From NCBI GenBank assembly GCA_902478785.1, contig CABSMJ010000015.1, positions 1 to 48,834 of the forward strand: 48,834 nucleotides of DNA, given 5' to 3'. The notes beneath the pieces are model-generated. The model was not told where the DNA came from, did no database searches, and was given only the letters and a program-made list of their open reading frames with translations. Positions within the stretch are counted from its first letter, which is position 1; each line of letters opens with the position of its first letter. This stretch comes from an uncultured Oscillospiraceae bacterium (GTDB lineage: Bacteria > Bacillota > Clostridia > Oscillospirales > Oscillospiraceae). This document shows positions 1-7,545 of the stretch, piece after piece. A program made the translations under genes and the position numbers.

Positions 1-35
1 TTCTGGTTGGCGATGGCGATGATTTGCGTGTTCAA
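1..35 (-). CDS. ParA-family ATPase, N-terminus only (runs off left edge)
   Basis: Reading leftward from a TTG codon at 35, the minus strand encodes MNTQIIAIANQ and then leaves the window just before the expected deviant Walker A (KGGVGKTT) of ParA/Soj partition ATPases. The start is chosen because a GAGGTGA ribosome binding site (about 41-47) precedes it; an in-frame ATG at 68 would add eleven residues of poorer fit. ParA proteins bind DNA non-specifically as ATP dimers and help segregate plasmids or integrative elements. With the integrase remnant nearby, it suggests that a mobile element lies to the left. Only eleven residues are visible, so the family call rests on a short but characteristic N-terminus. 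Confidence 0.55.
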   Translation of the reverse strand, partial: MNTQIIAIANQ

Positions 36-94
36 TGACTTCACCTCATTTCTGATTGGTGTTGTCATGTGCCTGCACAGCAGTCCTGGAAATG

Positions 95-125
95 ACAAAA
101 GCCGCCACTCGAAACAAGTGACGGC
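95..125 (-). terminator. Possible rho-independent terminator
   Basis: A 9-bp stem with one mismatch (101-109 against 117-125) around a short loop is followed on the minus strand by a T-rich run. It lies just upstream of the parA start and could end a minus-strand transcript. No gene is recognisable immediately upstream of it, so its role is uncertain. Confidence 0.35.
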
Positions 126-336
126 TTCGCCTAAATCCAATATTCTACTGTGTTTGAAATCAAAAGGCTTTGAGTTCCTTTCTGCTATTCATTTGTCGTT
201 AATGAAACACCCCCTATAATTCGACTTATTTCAGTGTGATTTTTCGGTTTGGAAAAGGATGAAAAACCAGACTGAAAACCTCAAAACCCTTGATTCTACG
301 GGGCTTTTCCGGTTTGTCGTAATTATACCGTAAGGG

Positions 337-507
337 CACACCTTCGCCACCCTGGCCCTCCAGAACGGCGTGGACATTAAAACCGTCTCTGCCATGCTGG
401 GGCACTACGACGCCGGGTTCACCCTGCGGACATACACCCACACTACCCGCCAGAAGCAGGACGAGGCTGCTATGACCATGGGCAACCTCATGGCGCAGGT
501 GAGATAA
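337..507 (+). pseudogene. Tyrosine recombinase (integrase) C-terminal remnant
   Basis: This 56-codon open stretch begins with HTFATL, continues with the LGHY box and TLRTYTH, and ends at TAA 505-507. These are the last three conserved boxes of phage/ICE-type tyrosine integrases: the second-histidine region, the H/W box and the nucleophilic tyrosine. The catalytic arginine and the HxxR arginine are missing; an in-frame TAA (331-333) lies two codons upstream, and there is no start codon or ribosome binding site. It is therefore a truncated, inactive remnant of an integrase. Its closeness to a tRNA gene fits the edge of an integrated element. Confidence 0.75.
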
Positions 508-526
508 CAGCCTCAAAGGAAGCAAA

Positions 527-577
527 CAGCGCACCAGTTGGGAAGCCGAACTTCCCTGCCGGTGCGCTGCGTTTTTT
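527..577 (+). terminator. Terminator of the integrase remnant
   Basis: A perfect 9-bp stem (527-535 with 561-569) is followed by a run of six T. It lies 20 bases after the integrase stop codon and has outlived the gene it served. Confidence 0.75.
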
Positions 578-644
578 CACCCGTGTGGGTCACGATGTGG
601 GTCTAGGCCTAGCCGCCCTCCAAAACCAAGAACTTTTTGCATAG

Positions 645-681
645 CAAAACGCCCCGAAAGCGATGGTTTTCGGGGCGTTTC
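645..681 (-). terminator. Terminator downstream of tRNA-Thr
   Basis: A 13-bp stem (647-659 approximately, with 668-680) is followed on the minus strand by a T-rich run. It directly follows the 3' end of the tRNA gene. Confidence 0.75.
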
Positions 682-682
682 G

Positions 683-758
683 TGGAGCTAGTGGGGTGAC
701 TCGAACACCTGACCTGCTGATTACGAATCAGCTGCTCTACCAACTGAGCTACACTAGC
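683..758 (-). tRNA. tRNA-Thr (anticodon CGT)
   Basis: On the minus strand the acceptor arm GCTAGTG/CACTAGC, the D arm, a 5-bp anticodon stem GCTGA/TCAGC with loop TTCGTAA (anticodon CGT, reading ACG), and a TTCGAGT T-loop fold into a standard cloverleaf. CCA is encoded (683-685). A strong promoter lies upstream (858-886). tRNA 3' ends are common attachment sites; the integrase remnant lies on that side. Confidence 0.96.
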
Positions 759-857
759 ATATAGAATTACGGTGGAAAACCGTTTCCATTCTTTCTGCAA
801 ATGGGGGGAGCGTAGAAAAACGCACCCTTCACTGCAGGGCAATCAAATGCAAGTAGC

Positions 858-886
858 ATAATAGCACATTTTTCCCGCCACGTCAA
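858..886 (-). promoter_or_regulatory. Sigma-70-type promoter for tRNA-Thr
   Basis: Minus-strand TTGACG (881-886), a 17-base spacer and TATTAT (858-863). Transcription would start about 90 bases before the tRNA 5' end. Confidence 0.7.
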
Positions 887-1162
887 CACCATTTCCTGAG
901 TGCACAGCGGAAGAGGGGGCAAAGCACTGTATAATACTACCTGTATTTTTGCAACGATCCTTGCAGAAAAAAGGGGGAATTCTGCGGAGAAGAGAAATGA
1001 CAGCAGGGAAAATGTTAAAAAATGGAATTTATGTAAAGAGAATAAAATGCGGAATATTTTAGATTTTGGCTGTATTTTACAACTTTTTCTCAGAAGGAGA
1101 AGAAACTCCACGCAATCCTTGGAATTCACATAAAAAATAGCATAATTTTCTTTTACAAAGAG

Positions 1163-1192
1163 TTATCCACATTATCCACAGACTTTTCCACA
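1163..1192 (+). other. Cluster of three DnaA-box-like sites
   Basis: Two identical TTATCCACA nonamers abut (1163-1171 and 1172-1180), and TTTTCCACA follows at 1184-1192. All three fit the DnaA-box consensus TTWTNCACA in the same orientation. A one-mismatch copy lies at 1261-1269. They sit in AT-rich non-coding DNA between the tRNA-Thr promoter (886) and the uraA promoter (1569), where I see no credible gene. No dnaA, dnaN or other origin gene is in the window, so the sites may titrate DnaA, act in regulation or belong to an element origin. Confidence 0.55.
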
Positions 1193-1568
1193 ACTAAAAA
1201 ATCAATTGATTTCAAAGAAAAACGAAAAAATTTCCAGAAAATTGAAAATCTTGAAATGGAGTTTGCACATCTGCAAAAAAGCAGCATAAATTTACATAAT
1301 ACTAAAATAGAGATGGATAAAACTGGGAAACACAAAATTCGCGCTTTTTTTTACAACTCTCCCTTCACTTGGACAAGGGGCATACCTTTACAAAATAGAG
1401 AAATATTCATTTTTGCTGACGGAGACCTTGAAAGACGGCTGCAAAAGACGAAAAAAGCTGCTTGTGGGCTTTGGCAAAAAATCACGTCTTGGATTCAAAA
1501 GTCTGTTCAAAACGCCAGGGGTCCCAAAAAAATCTTCCGTTTTTTGACATCCACTTTGAAAAAAATCC

Positions 1569-1597
1569 TTGCATCCAGTTCACCTATCCCGTACAAT
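1569..1597 (+). promoter_or_regulatory. Promoter of the uracil permease gene
   Basis: TTGCAT (1569-1574), a 17-base spacer and TACAAT (1592-1597). It gives a leader of about 150 bases before the start codon at 1757. Confidence 0.65.
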
Positions 1598-1677
1598 GGA
1601 AAAAACGCGAAAAGGGGAGAGGTTGGATGAAAAAGCCTATGGCGAAGTGGAATTCTTCTAATGCTTCTCCTCATCCT

Positions 1678-1709
1678 TTTTGACCGGCATTTTTGCCGGT
1701 ATTTTTTTG
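1678..1709 (+). terminator. Leader terminator (possible attenuator) before uraA
   Basis: A 6-bp stem ACCGGC/GCCGGT with a short T-rich loop is followed by a run of T, placed inside the leader between the promoter at 1569 and the uraA ribosome binding site. Earlier leader segments GGATGA (near 1624-1629) and TCATCC (near 1672-1677) are complementary and could form a structure next to the terminator. No clear PyrR-binding loop is visible. Confidence 0.5.
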
Positions 1710-1756
1710 CGCTGAAATCGGAAACCATCCACGATACAACGAGAGGAGAATCTACC

Positions 1757-3160
1757 ATGCAAGCCAAAGAAACCACCATTGGCCAGGAGGCCATCTATGA
1801 CGCCAGAGTGCTGGGCAAGCCCCGCATGCTGGTGCTGGGCTTCCAGCACATGTTCGCCATGTTCGGCGCCACAGTGCTGGTGCCCACTCTGACGGGACTG
1901 AGCGTTTCCGCCACACTGCTCTTTGCGGGATTGGGTACGCTGCTGTTTCACTTCCTGACTAAGCGGAAGGTGCCTGCTTTCCTGGGTTCCTCTTTCGCCT
2001 TTATCGGGGGCTACACCGCAGTGGCGCCTATGCTGGAAAATCCGGATAGCCCCGGTGTATTCAATATAGCCAATACGGAGATGCTCCCCTATGCCTGCTT
2101 TGGCGTGGCCTTGGCAGGACTTTTGTATGTGGTGCTGTCGGCTCTGTTCAAGATCTTCGGCACCAGAAAGGTCATGCGCTATTTCCCGCCCATTGTCACC
2201 GGCCCCATCATCATCTGCATCGGCCTGACCCTTTCCTCCACTGCCATCACCTCCTGCCGCAGCAACTGGGCCATTGCCCTGGTGGCTATTGCCATTGTGG
2301 TGGTGTGCAACATCTGGGGAAAGGGCATGGTGAAGATCATCCCCATTTTGCTGGGTGTGGTGGGCTCCTATGGCGTGGCTGCCATCTGCCAGATCACCGG
2401 CATGGAGGTTATGGACCCTGCCCGGGTCCAGGCCCTCAGCGACGCGGCCTGGATCGGTCTGCCCTTCCACTTTGACGACACCGTCTTTGGTCTCCTGGCC
2501 CGGCCGGATCTGGACACTGGAAAGCTGCTGACCGCTGCGGTGACCATCATGCCTCTGGCACTGGCCACCATGGTGGAGCATATCGGTGATATGTGCGCCA
2601 TCTCCTCCACCTGTGAGCGTAACTACCTGGAGGACCCGGGCTTCCATCGGACGCTGCTGGGCGATGGCCTGGCCACCACCTTGGCCTCTCTCTTCGGCGC
2701 ACCTGCCAACACCACCTATGGCGAAAATACCGGTGTGTTGGCACTGTCCAGGGTCTATGACCCTAAGGTCATCCGCATTGCCGCAGGGCTGGCCATTCTC
2801 TTCTCCTTCTCTCCCAAGTTCGCCGCGCTGATTGCCTGCATGCCCACCGCCACCATGGGCGGCGTGTCCATGGTGCTCTACGGCATGATCTCCGCCGTGG
2901 GCGTGCGGAACGTGGTGGAGAACCGCGTGGACTTCACCAACAGCCGCAACGTCATCATCGCCGCGCTCATCATGGTGCTGGCCATTGGCATCAACTACTC
3001 CGGCGCGGTAAGCTTCACTGTGGGCGAGGCCACCATCAGCCTCTCCGGTCTGGCGGTGGCCGCCATCACTGGCATCGTGCTCAACGCCATTTTGCCGGGC
3101 AAGGACTATGAGTTCGGTACCGGCGGCCCTGGCGACACCGCCGTCAACTTCAAGGTCTGA
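1757..3160 (+). CDS. uraA: Uracil permease, NCS2 (uracil/xanthine) family
   Basis: The 467-residue polytopic membrane protein imports uracil, probably by proton symport, feeding pyrimidine salvage through UMP. It shows the NCS2 core: an early GATVLVPTLTG segment, many hydrophobic helices, and the ANTTYGENTG signature at about residues 317-326, whose glutamate contacts the base in UraA-type carriers. Length fits the family. The start at ATG 1757 is chosen for its GAGAGGAG site; the upstream in-frame extension overlaps the leader terminator and is not likely translated. It is a single-gene unit, ended by the 3181-3214 hairpin. Xanthine cannot be fully excluded as substrate, but the signature favours uracil. 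Confidence 0.9.
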   Translation: MQAKETTIGQEAIYDARVLGKPRMLVLGFQHMFAMFGATVLVPTLTGLSVSATLLFAGLGTLLFHFLTKRKVPAFLGSSFAFIGGYTAVAPMLENPDSPGVFNIANTEMLPYACFGVALAGLLYVVLSALFKIFGTRKVMRYFPPIVTGPIIICIGLTLSSTAITSCRSNWAIALVAIAIVVVCNIWGKGMVKIIPILLGVVGSYGVAAICQITGMEVMDPARVQALSDAAWIGLPFHFDDTVFGLLARPDLDTGKLLTAAVTIMPLALATMVEHIGDMCAISSTCERNYLEDPGFHRTLLGDGLATTLASLFGAPANTTYGENTGVLALSRVYDPKVIRIAAGLAILFSFSPKFAALIACMPTATMGGVSMVLYGMISAVGVRNVVENRVDFTNSRNVIIAALIMVLAIGINYSGAVSFTVGEATISLSGLAVAAITGIVLNAILPGKDYEFGTGGPGDTAVNFKV

Positions 3161-3180
3161 TCTGCTCCCTTACCAAAAGA

Positions 3181-3214
3181 AAATGCTCCGTGCCGTCTGG
3201 CACGGAGCATTTTT
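3181..3214. terminator. Bidirectional terminator between uraA and the BlaR1-like gene
   Basis: A perfect stem of about 13-14 bp (3181-3194 with 3199-3212) has a 4-base loop. T runs follow on the plus strand and, more weakly, on the minus strand, so it can serve both converging genes. Confidence 0.85.
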
Positions 3215-3230
3215 GCTGTCCGGAAGAGAG

Positions 3231-6200
3231 TTACGCCGGGAAGTGAAGGTAATCCACGAGGATCTGCAGGGTCTGAGGGCTGGCACCCAGTTCCTTGATG
3301 CTGGAATACCCTGTCCCTTGTCCGTTCGGGCGCGCCGCGTTGCTAAGAAGCGAGGCGAAATCCGTCTCGTCCAGATAGGAGGTGTGGAGGACCTTGCCGC
3401 CGTCCTCCGGCCAAGTCCAGCGGACCTCCTCCAGGTTGTCCACCAGAGCCAGCAGCAATGCGCCGTATCGATACATCCCCTGGTCCAGGGTGCTGCCGCC
3501 GTCCTGGGGCTCCGCCTGGAAATTCAGCTGCAGGGCATAGGGGTGTCCGGAGGTGGTCAGTTCCATGGTGTAGCCCCCCAGTGTCTGCCCCACGCCCAGG
3601 ATATCCAGCAACTGTCCCACAGCCGGGGCGTCTCCCAGATAGAGGGTCCGGTCGTCATAGAGAGACCGGGCATAGGTGCTCACCGGCTGGACCGGCTCCG
3701 TCCCTGCCGAGGGGATGAGATACAGGAGGGACACCCGGTCCTGGGTGCAGGCGGCGGCAAAGCCGGGCCCATCCACCGGCAGGTCGTAGACCGCGCTGCT
3801 CTCCTGCCGGGAGAGAAGGCTCAGATAGTCGCTGCTCTCGGCTCTGTCGGGAAAGACGCCCGCGGCCACCAGACAGGGGCTTTCCTGGGTCAGGTTGATC
3901 TGACCGGGACGGAAGGCAAAAACGGTGGCGGACAGGCCCGGGGAGGAGAAGGCGTTCTCCCACTCCGTCAAAGGCGTATCGTCGCCGGTGAGGAACAAAG
4001 ACCAGCCGTTGCCTGTGCACCCAGCCTGGGTGGTCACCTGATGGCCGGAGAGCTGCAGGGAACCGCTTCCGGGCAGCTGCCCGGCTTCCTGCCCTACCAT
4101 AAGGCAGCCCTGGATGCCTTCGCTGATAAGCGCACCGTGCTCGTAGACCATTTCATACAGCGTCACCGAGGCGGTATCGGCAGGGAGGGTGTAGGCATAC
4201 TGGCTCAGAGCGCCGAAGTGGGCGGGATAGGGAGCGCCTTGGGCTGCGGGCTCCCACGAGAGGAAACCGGCGGCGCTTTTGGTTTCCTCCCCGCCGGTGA
4301 CCGCCGCTTTCAGGAGGATCAGCACATCGCTGACCTGTTGGGCTTCCCAATGGGCCAGCACCGCCGGCAGGTCGTTTTGCAGCTGTGAGAGGTTGGTGGC
4401 GGCAATGGCCCCGTTTCCGGAGCTGGACAGGACCACCGCGCCCAGGATCTGCTCCTTGCCCTGGGGCAGGGGGATGGCTGCGGAGGTGTCAGGGGGGAGA
4501 TAGCCCATTGCGGCTCTGTAGTCCTTTTCCGGCAGTGCCACGGGGAGGGAGGTGTAGCCGCCGTCGGCGCTGCCCAGGAGGAAAGCAAAGGCGTTCTGGT
4601 CCAACGACACCTGAGAGCCCCAGGAAAAGCTGCTGTTGAGAGGCTGCTCCTGGGCGATGACCTGGCGGCTCCACAAAGCGGTGCTATCATAGACCTCCGC
4701 GTAGAAGGTCAGGGTCTGGCCGTTGCTCCCGCCCTGGGAGCGGTAGAGATGCAGGGTTTCGCCCTGGGAGGTGTCGGTGCCCGCATAGTGCACTGTGCCG
4801 GCCTCCGGGTACAGCCGCAGCCGCAGCAGCACCGCACCGTCACAACTGTCCAAAGCCTCCTGGAGCCGGGCCTCGTCCCATCCGGGATCATAAGAGGGGA
4901 GGTCGGACAAAGGCCCACCTGTGGTGTCCAGGAAGAAGCAGGCCACCACGGAGTTGTCGGACAGGCGCTGGAGGGAGGCGGTGTCCGCTGTCAGGCCCAG
5001 GACGGCCTGACGTATCGTGGCACCGCCCAGGTCCGCCGGCAGGGCTTCATAGGTGTCTCCGCTCCGGTACAGCCAGCAGGGAGCGCCCTGGCAGAAGGTC
5101 ACGCCCAGGGAGAAATCGCTGGAGCGGGAGAAGCTGCCATCCTGAAGGAAGGCCTCCGGCAGCACCTGCCGTTGGGACACCAGCTGGCCCTGGAGATACA
5201 CCTCCTCCCAGAGTTCGGCTGCCGCCGTGTCGGATTTCAGGCGGCAGCGCAGCTGGGTCAGGGAGATCCCCAGCTCCTCCTCTGGGGTGGAGCGGGCCAG
5301 GTCTGCGGTGCCGCTGCCGTCATAGCGCAGGACCATTCGCAGGGAGACCGGCGTGCCTGTCTCTGTTTGGGCGTCCAGGGTCAGCAGGGCATCTCCGCTG
5401 TGGAAACTGCCCTGGTCCGGTACCGTCCAGGTCTCATTTGTCAGAGCGGTGCCCTCCGGCAGCGCCCAGGTCGCGTCCTGACAGACAGAGGTATCCTGGC
5501 CGTCAGATGTATAGACCAGGGTCCACTGAGGCATTCCCAGGGGGTCCAGCCGACCGCCCAGCCGGAACTGACTCTGGTCGCTCAGGGGTTCGTCGGCGGC
5601 CTGGGAGGAGAAGAGCTCGCCATCCAGCCAGGTCTCCGCGTACAGCTGGGCGGTCTGGGTGTCCTGGGGCAGGGTGCAGCGCCAGGTATACATATCATAG
5701 GAAAAGGCCTGCTCCGTGCCCTGCTTTTGCAGGGTGTCGCCGCCGGGCCAGGCGTCGGTACCGCACAGGGCCACCGTCAGAATGCACAGAGACACCGCCA
5801 GGAAGGTGACGGCGGGGGCCGCCTTTTTCCAGGAGAGCACGTGCTTGATGCGGGCGGAGGCGTCGTGCTCTCCGAAGGCCAGGGGACTGGGGGCGGGGAA
5901 GCGGCGGGCGGCGGCAAAGCCCAGAAGGGAGAGACTGTACTTCGTCTTGACCTGGCTGCCCAGGGCTCGCAGCACTGCCTCATCACAGCTCATCTCCATG
6001 TCCCGGCCCAGCAGCAGCCAGCTCAGCCACACGCCGGGGTGGAACCAGTAGATGGCGAGGACCACAAAGGCCAAAGGCTTGGTCCAGTGGTCGTGGCGGC
6101 GCAGGTGGGCCCGCTCGTGGAGCAGTACAAAGGTCCGCTCCTCTGGAGAAAGGCGGAAGGGCAGATAGATCCGGGGATGCACCAGGCCCAGCACAAAGGG

Positions 6201-6749
6201 AGTGGAGATGGCGTCGCACTCATAGACGTTGCCCTCCAGTATCACTGCCTGGGCCACCCGGCGCCGCAGACAGAGATAGCTGACCAGGCCCCACAAAAGC
6301 AGCACCGCCACACCTGCCGCCCACAAAAGGGCGCCCCATTCCATCAGGGAGAGCGTGTGAGAGGCGGAGGGGAGGACCCCGGCGCTTTGGCCGCCCTCCG
6401 CCACAGAGGCGGCGGCCTGTCCCACGGCCTCCAGAGGAGCGGTGACCGTGGGAGCAGTGCCGGCGGCTCCGGCAGCCGCCTGGGGAATTGCCGCCTGGGC
6501 CGAGGCCTGGATGGCCTGGGCGGTGGTCTGCACCGTCTGAACGGTGGGGACATTGAAGAGGCTCAGGGGCGAGGGCAGCGCCGCCGGGCAAAGGAGCCGG
6601 AAGCCCACCACCGCCCACAGGGCAAAGGCCACTCGACGGGAGCTCCGGCGCAGCAACACTGCCCGCACCACCAGCACCACCGCCAGCACCGGCAGCACCT
6701 GAAGACTCAGGCGCAGCACAGTGGAGAACGCATCAGTCAAAATCGCCAT
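3231..6749 (-). CDS. BlaR1-like M56 metallopeptidase with giant extracytoplasmic sensor
   Basis: Encodes about 1172 residues. The N-terminal part (about 1-330) has several membrane helices and an M56 zinc-peptidase site, HERAH at residues 211-215 with a downstream MSCDEA glutamate motif, as in BlaR1/MecR1. After a helix near 308-330 comes a beta-rich outer region of some 840 residues. It holds at least four loosely repeated units (near 350, 490, 670 and 850) sharing an L-Y/W-x-E-x-Y/W core. A DUF4825-like domain follows at about 1035-1110. No penicillin-binding SxxK/KTG set is evident, so it should sense something other than a beta-lactam acyl-enzyme. The ATG at 6749 lies 7 bases after GGAGG; an earlier ATG (6755) overlaps the blaI stop. 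Classic BlaR1 is only about 600 residues. Confidence 0.85.
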   Translation of the reverse strand: MAILTDAFSTVLRLSLQVLPVLAVVLVVRAVLLRRSSRRVAFALWAVVGFRLLCPAALPSPLSLFNVPTVQTVQTTAQAIQASAQAAIPQAAAGAAGTAPTVTAPLEAVGQAAASVAEGGQSAGVLPSASHTLSLMEWGALLWAAGVAVLLLWGLVSYLCLRRRVAQAVILEGNVYECDAISTPFVLGLVHPRIYLPFRLSPEERTFVLLHERAHLRRHDHWTKPLAFVVLAIYWFHPGVWLSWLLLGRDMEMSCDEAVLRALGSQVKTKYSLSLLGFAAARRFPAPSPLAFGEHDASARIKHVLSWKKAAPAVTFLAVSLCILTVALCGTDAWPGGDTLQKQGTEQAFSYDMYTWRCTLPQDTQTAQLYAETWLDGELFSSQAADEPLSDQSQFRLGGRLDPLGMPQWTLVYTSDGQDTSVCQDATWALPEGTALTNETWTVPDQGSFHSGDALLTLDAQTETGTPVSLRMVLRYDGSGTADLARSTPEEELGISLTQLRCRLKSDTAAAELWEEVYLQGQLVSQRQVLPEAFLQDGSFSRSSDFSLGVTFCQGAPCWLYRSGDTYEALPADLGGATIRQAVLGLTADTASLQRLSDNSVVACFFLDTTGGPLSDLPSYDPGWDEARLQEALDSCDGAVLLRLRLYPEAGTVHYAGTDTSQGETLHLYRSQGGSNGQTLTFYAEVYDSTALWSRQVIAQEQPLNSSFSWGSQVSLDQNAFAFLLGSADGGYTSLPVALPEKDYRAAMGYLPPDTSAAIPLPQGKEQILGAVVLSSSGNGAIAATNLSQLQNDLPAVLAHWEAQQVSDVLILLKAAVTGGEETKSAAGFLSWEPAAQGAPYPAHFGALSQYAYTLPADTASVTLYEMVYEHGALISEGIQGCLMVGQEAGQLPGSGSLQLSGHQVTTQAGCTGNGWSLFLTGDDTPLTEWENAFSSPGLSATVFAFRPGQINLTQESPCLVAAGVFPDRAESSDYLSLLSRQESSAVYDLPVDGPGFAAACTQDRVSLLYLIPSAGTEPVQPVSTYARSLYDDRTLYLGDAPAVGQLLDILGVGQTLGGYTMELTTSGHPYALQLNFQAEPQDGGSTLDQGMYRYGALLLALVDNLEEVRWTWPEDGGKVLHTSYLDETDFASLLSNAARPNGQGTGYSSIKELGASPQTLQILVDYLHFPA

Positions 6750-6751
6750 AC

Positions 6752-7114
6752 TCATCCCTCCTTGTGGGCGTCGATGAGACGCTTGAGCTCCTCCGCTTCC
6801 TTTGCCGACAGCTTCCGGCCGCCTAAGAATGCGGCCACAAAGCCCGGCAGAGATCCGCCAAAGGTCCGGTCCACAAAGGCTGCGCTCTCCGCCGCAGTCA
6901 CCTCCTGCCGGGGGACCAGCACGGAGACCGTGGCGTTTTCGTTGCTGACCAGGCCCTTGCCGCAGAGCTTTTTTAAAACGGTATAGGTGGTGGACTTCTT
7001 CCAGCCCAGCTTCTGGGCGCACAGCTCCACCAGACGCCCGGAGGGCAGCGGCGCATTGTCCCAGACCACCTCCATGAACCGATACTCACTGTCACAGAGC
7101 TGATGATGTTCCAT
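6752..7114 (-). CDS. BlaI/MecI/CopY-family transcriptional repressor
   Basis: A 120-residue winged-helix repressor. Residues about 10-75 carry the family's HTH pattern (SEYRFMEVVW, then WKKSTTYTVLKKL recognition helix, then KGLVS wing), and the C-terminal half is the dimerisation region containing the usual cleavage area. In the Bla/Mec systems, signal-activated BlaR1 protease leads to repressor cleavage and derepression. Its TGA stop overlaps the first ATG of the BlaR1-like gene, so the two are co-translated. Two dyads upstream (7131-7146, 7158-7173) look like its operators, implying autoregulation. Ribosome binding site AAAGGAGG precedes ATG 7114. No beta-lactamase gene is adjacent; target genes are unknown. 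Confidence 0.92.
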   Translation of the reverse strand: MEHHQLCDSEYRFMEVVWDNAPLPSGRLVELCAQKLGWKKSTTYTVLKKLCGKGLVSNENATVSVLVPRQEVTAAESAAFVDRTFGGSLPGFVAAFLGGRKLSAKEAEELKRLIDAHKEG

Positions 7115-7130
7115 AGGGTTTCCTCCTTTG

Positions 7131-7173
7131 GTCTATTATTATCGACCTCTGACTTGAGTCTATAACAATAGAC
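7131..7173 (-). promoter_or_regulatory. Tandem BlaI-type operators before the repressor gene
   Basis: Two 16-bp dyads share the half-site GTCTAT. GTCTAT-4-ATAGAC at 7158-7173 is perfect, and 7131-7146 has one mismatch. Centres are 27 bases apart, between the start codon of the BlaI-like gene and its likely promoter, the arrangement expected for an autoregulated BlaI operon. Confidence 0.7.
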
Positions 7174-7200
7174 CGGTTTTGTCAAGGCGAAAATGTCGCA

Positions 7201-7229
7201 TTGCCAAAGAGGCGTCTGTGGGGTACAAT
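7201..7229 (+). promoter_or_regulatory. Promoter of the Smr gene
   Basis: TTGCCA (7201-7206), a 17-base spacer and TACAAT (7224-7229), 24 bases before the Smr start codon. Confidence 0.6.
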
Positions 7230-7253
7230 AAAAACAAGAAGGGAGGCGGCGCC

Positions 7254-7496
7254 ATGGAGGGTATCGTCACCGTGGACCTCCACGGGAAAAACCAGTATCA
7301 GGCCCGGGTGACCATCGACAGCGCCCTGCGCCGGTGTGACGGCAGCGTTTACCGCCTGCGCCTGATTCACGGCTGCCGGGGCGGAACAGCTCTGCGGGAT
7401 ATGATTTGGCGGGAGTATAAGACCCATGCCAAGGTGCGCCGGATGCTCCTCTCACCTGACGGTGGTACCACAGAGCTGGTACTGCGGGAGCTATAA
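7254..7496 (+). CDS. Small stand-alone Smr-domain protein
   Basis: An 80-residue protein that is essentially a single Smr domain. The DLHG motif at about residues 7-10 and the LIHGCRGG...LR stretch in the middle are the two conserved blocks. Smr domains occur at the C-terminus of MutS2 and as free proteins, and act as nucleases or nucleic-acid-binding modules. The first conserved block is complete, so this one may be active, but its substrate cannot be told from sequence. The start is ATG 7254 after GGGAGG. It is followed 49 bases later by the nitrilase-family gene and may share its transcript. Confidence 0.75.
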   Translation: MEGIVTVDLHGKNQYQARVTIDSALRRCDGSVYRLRLIHGCRGGTALRDMIWREYKTHAKVRRMLLSPDGGTTELVLREL

Positions 7497-7545
7497 AGCT
7501 GCAAAGTAAAAATACTTTATAAACGCAAAGAAAGGGAGGCGACAC

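Noticed and set aside
226..534. Minus-strand frame of 102 codons
   Set aside because: It overlaps the plus-strand integrase remnant, which has recognisable catalytic boxes and its own terminator.
1160..1195. Chromosomal oriC
   Set aside because: DnaA-box-like sites are present, but no dnaA, dnaN, rpmH or gyrB nearby and gene orientation does not change cleanly around it. I kept the cluster as a finding but not as an origin.
1256..1630. 124-codon frame in the AT-rich gap
   Set aside because: No good ribosome binding site, Lys-rich low-complexity product, overlaps the uraA promoter; looks like chance.
4749..6986. Long plus-strand reading frame (about 745 codons) opposite the BlaR1-like gene
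   Set aside because: It has biased, Gly/Gln/Ala/His-rich sequence with no family signature or ribosome binding site, and is antisense to a gene with a clear HERAH peptidase site. High GC makes antisense frames stay open.
7500..7525. AAAGTA-loop-TACTTT hairpin, with a related sequence near 8448
   Set aside because: Short AT-only stems without a T run; likely chance. The similarity of the two copies is small.
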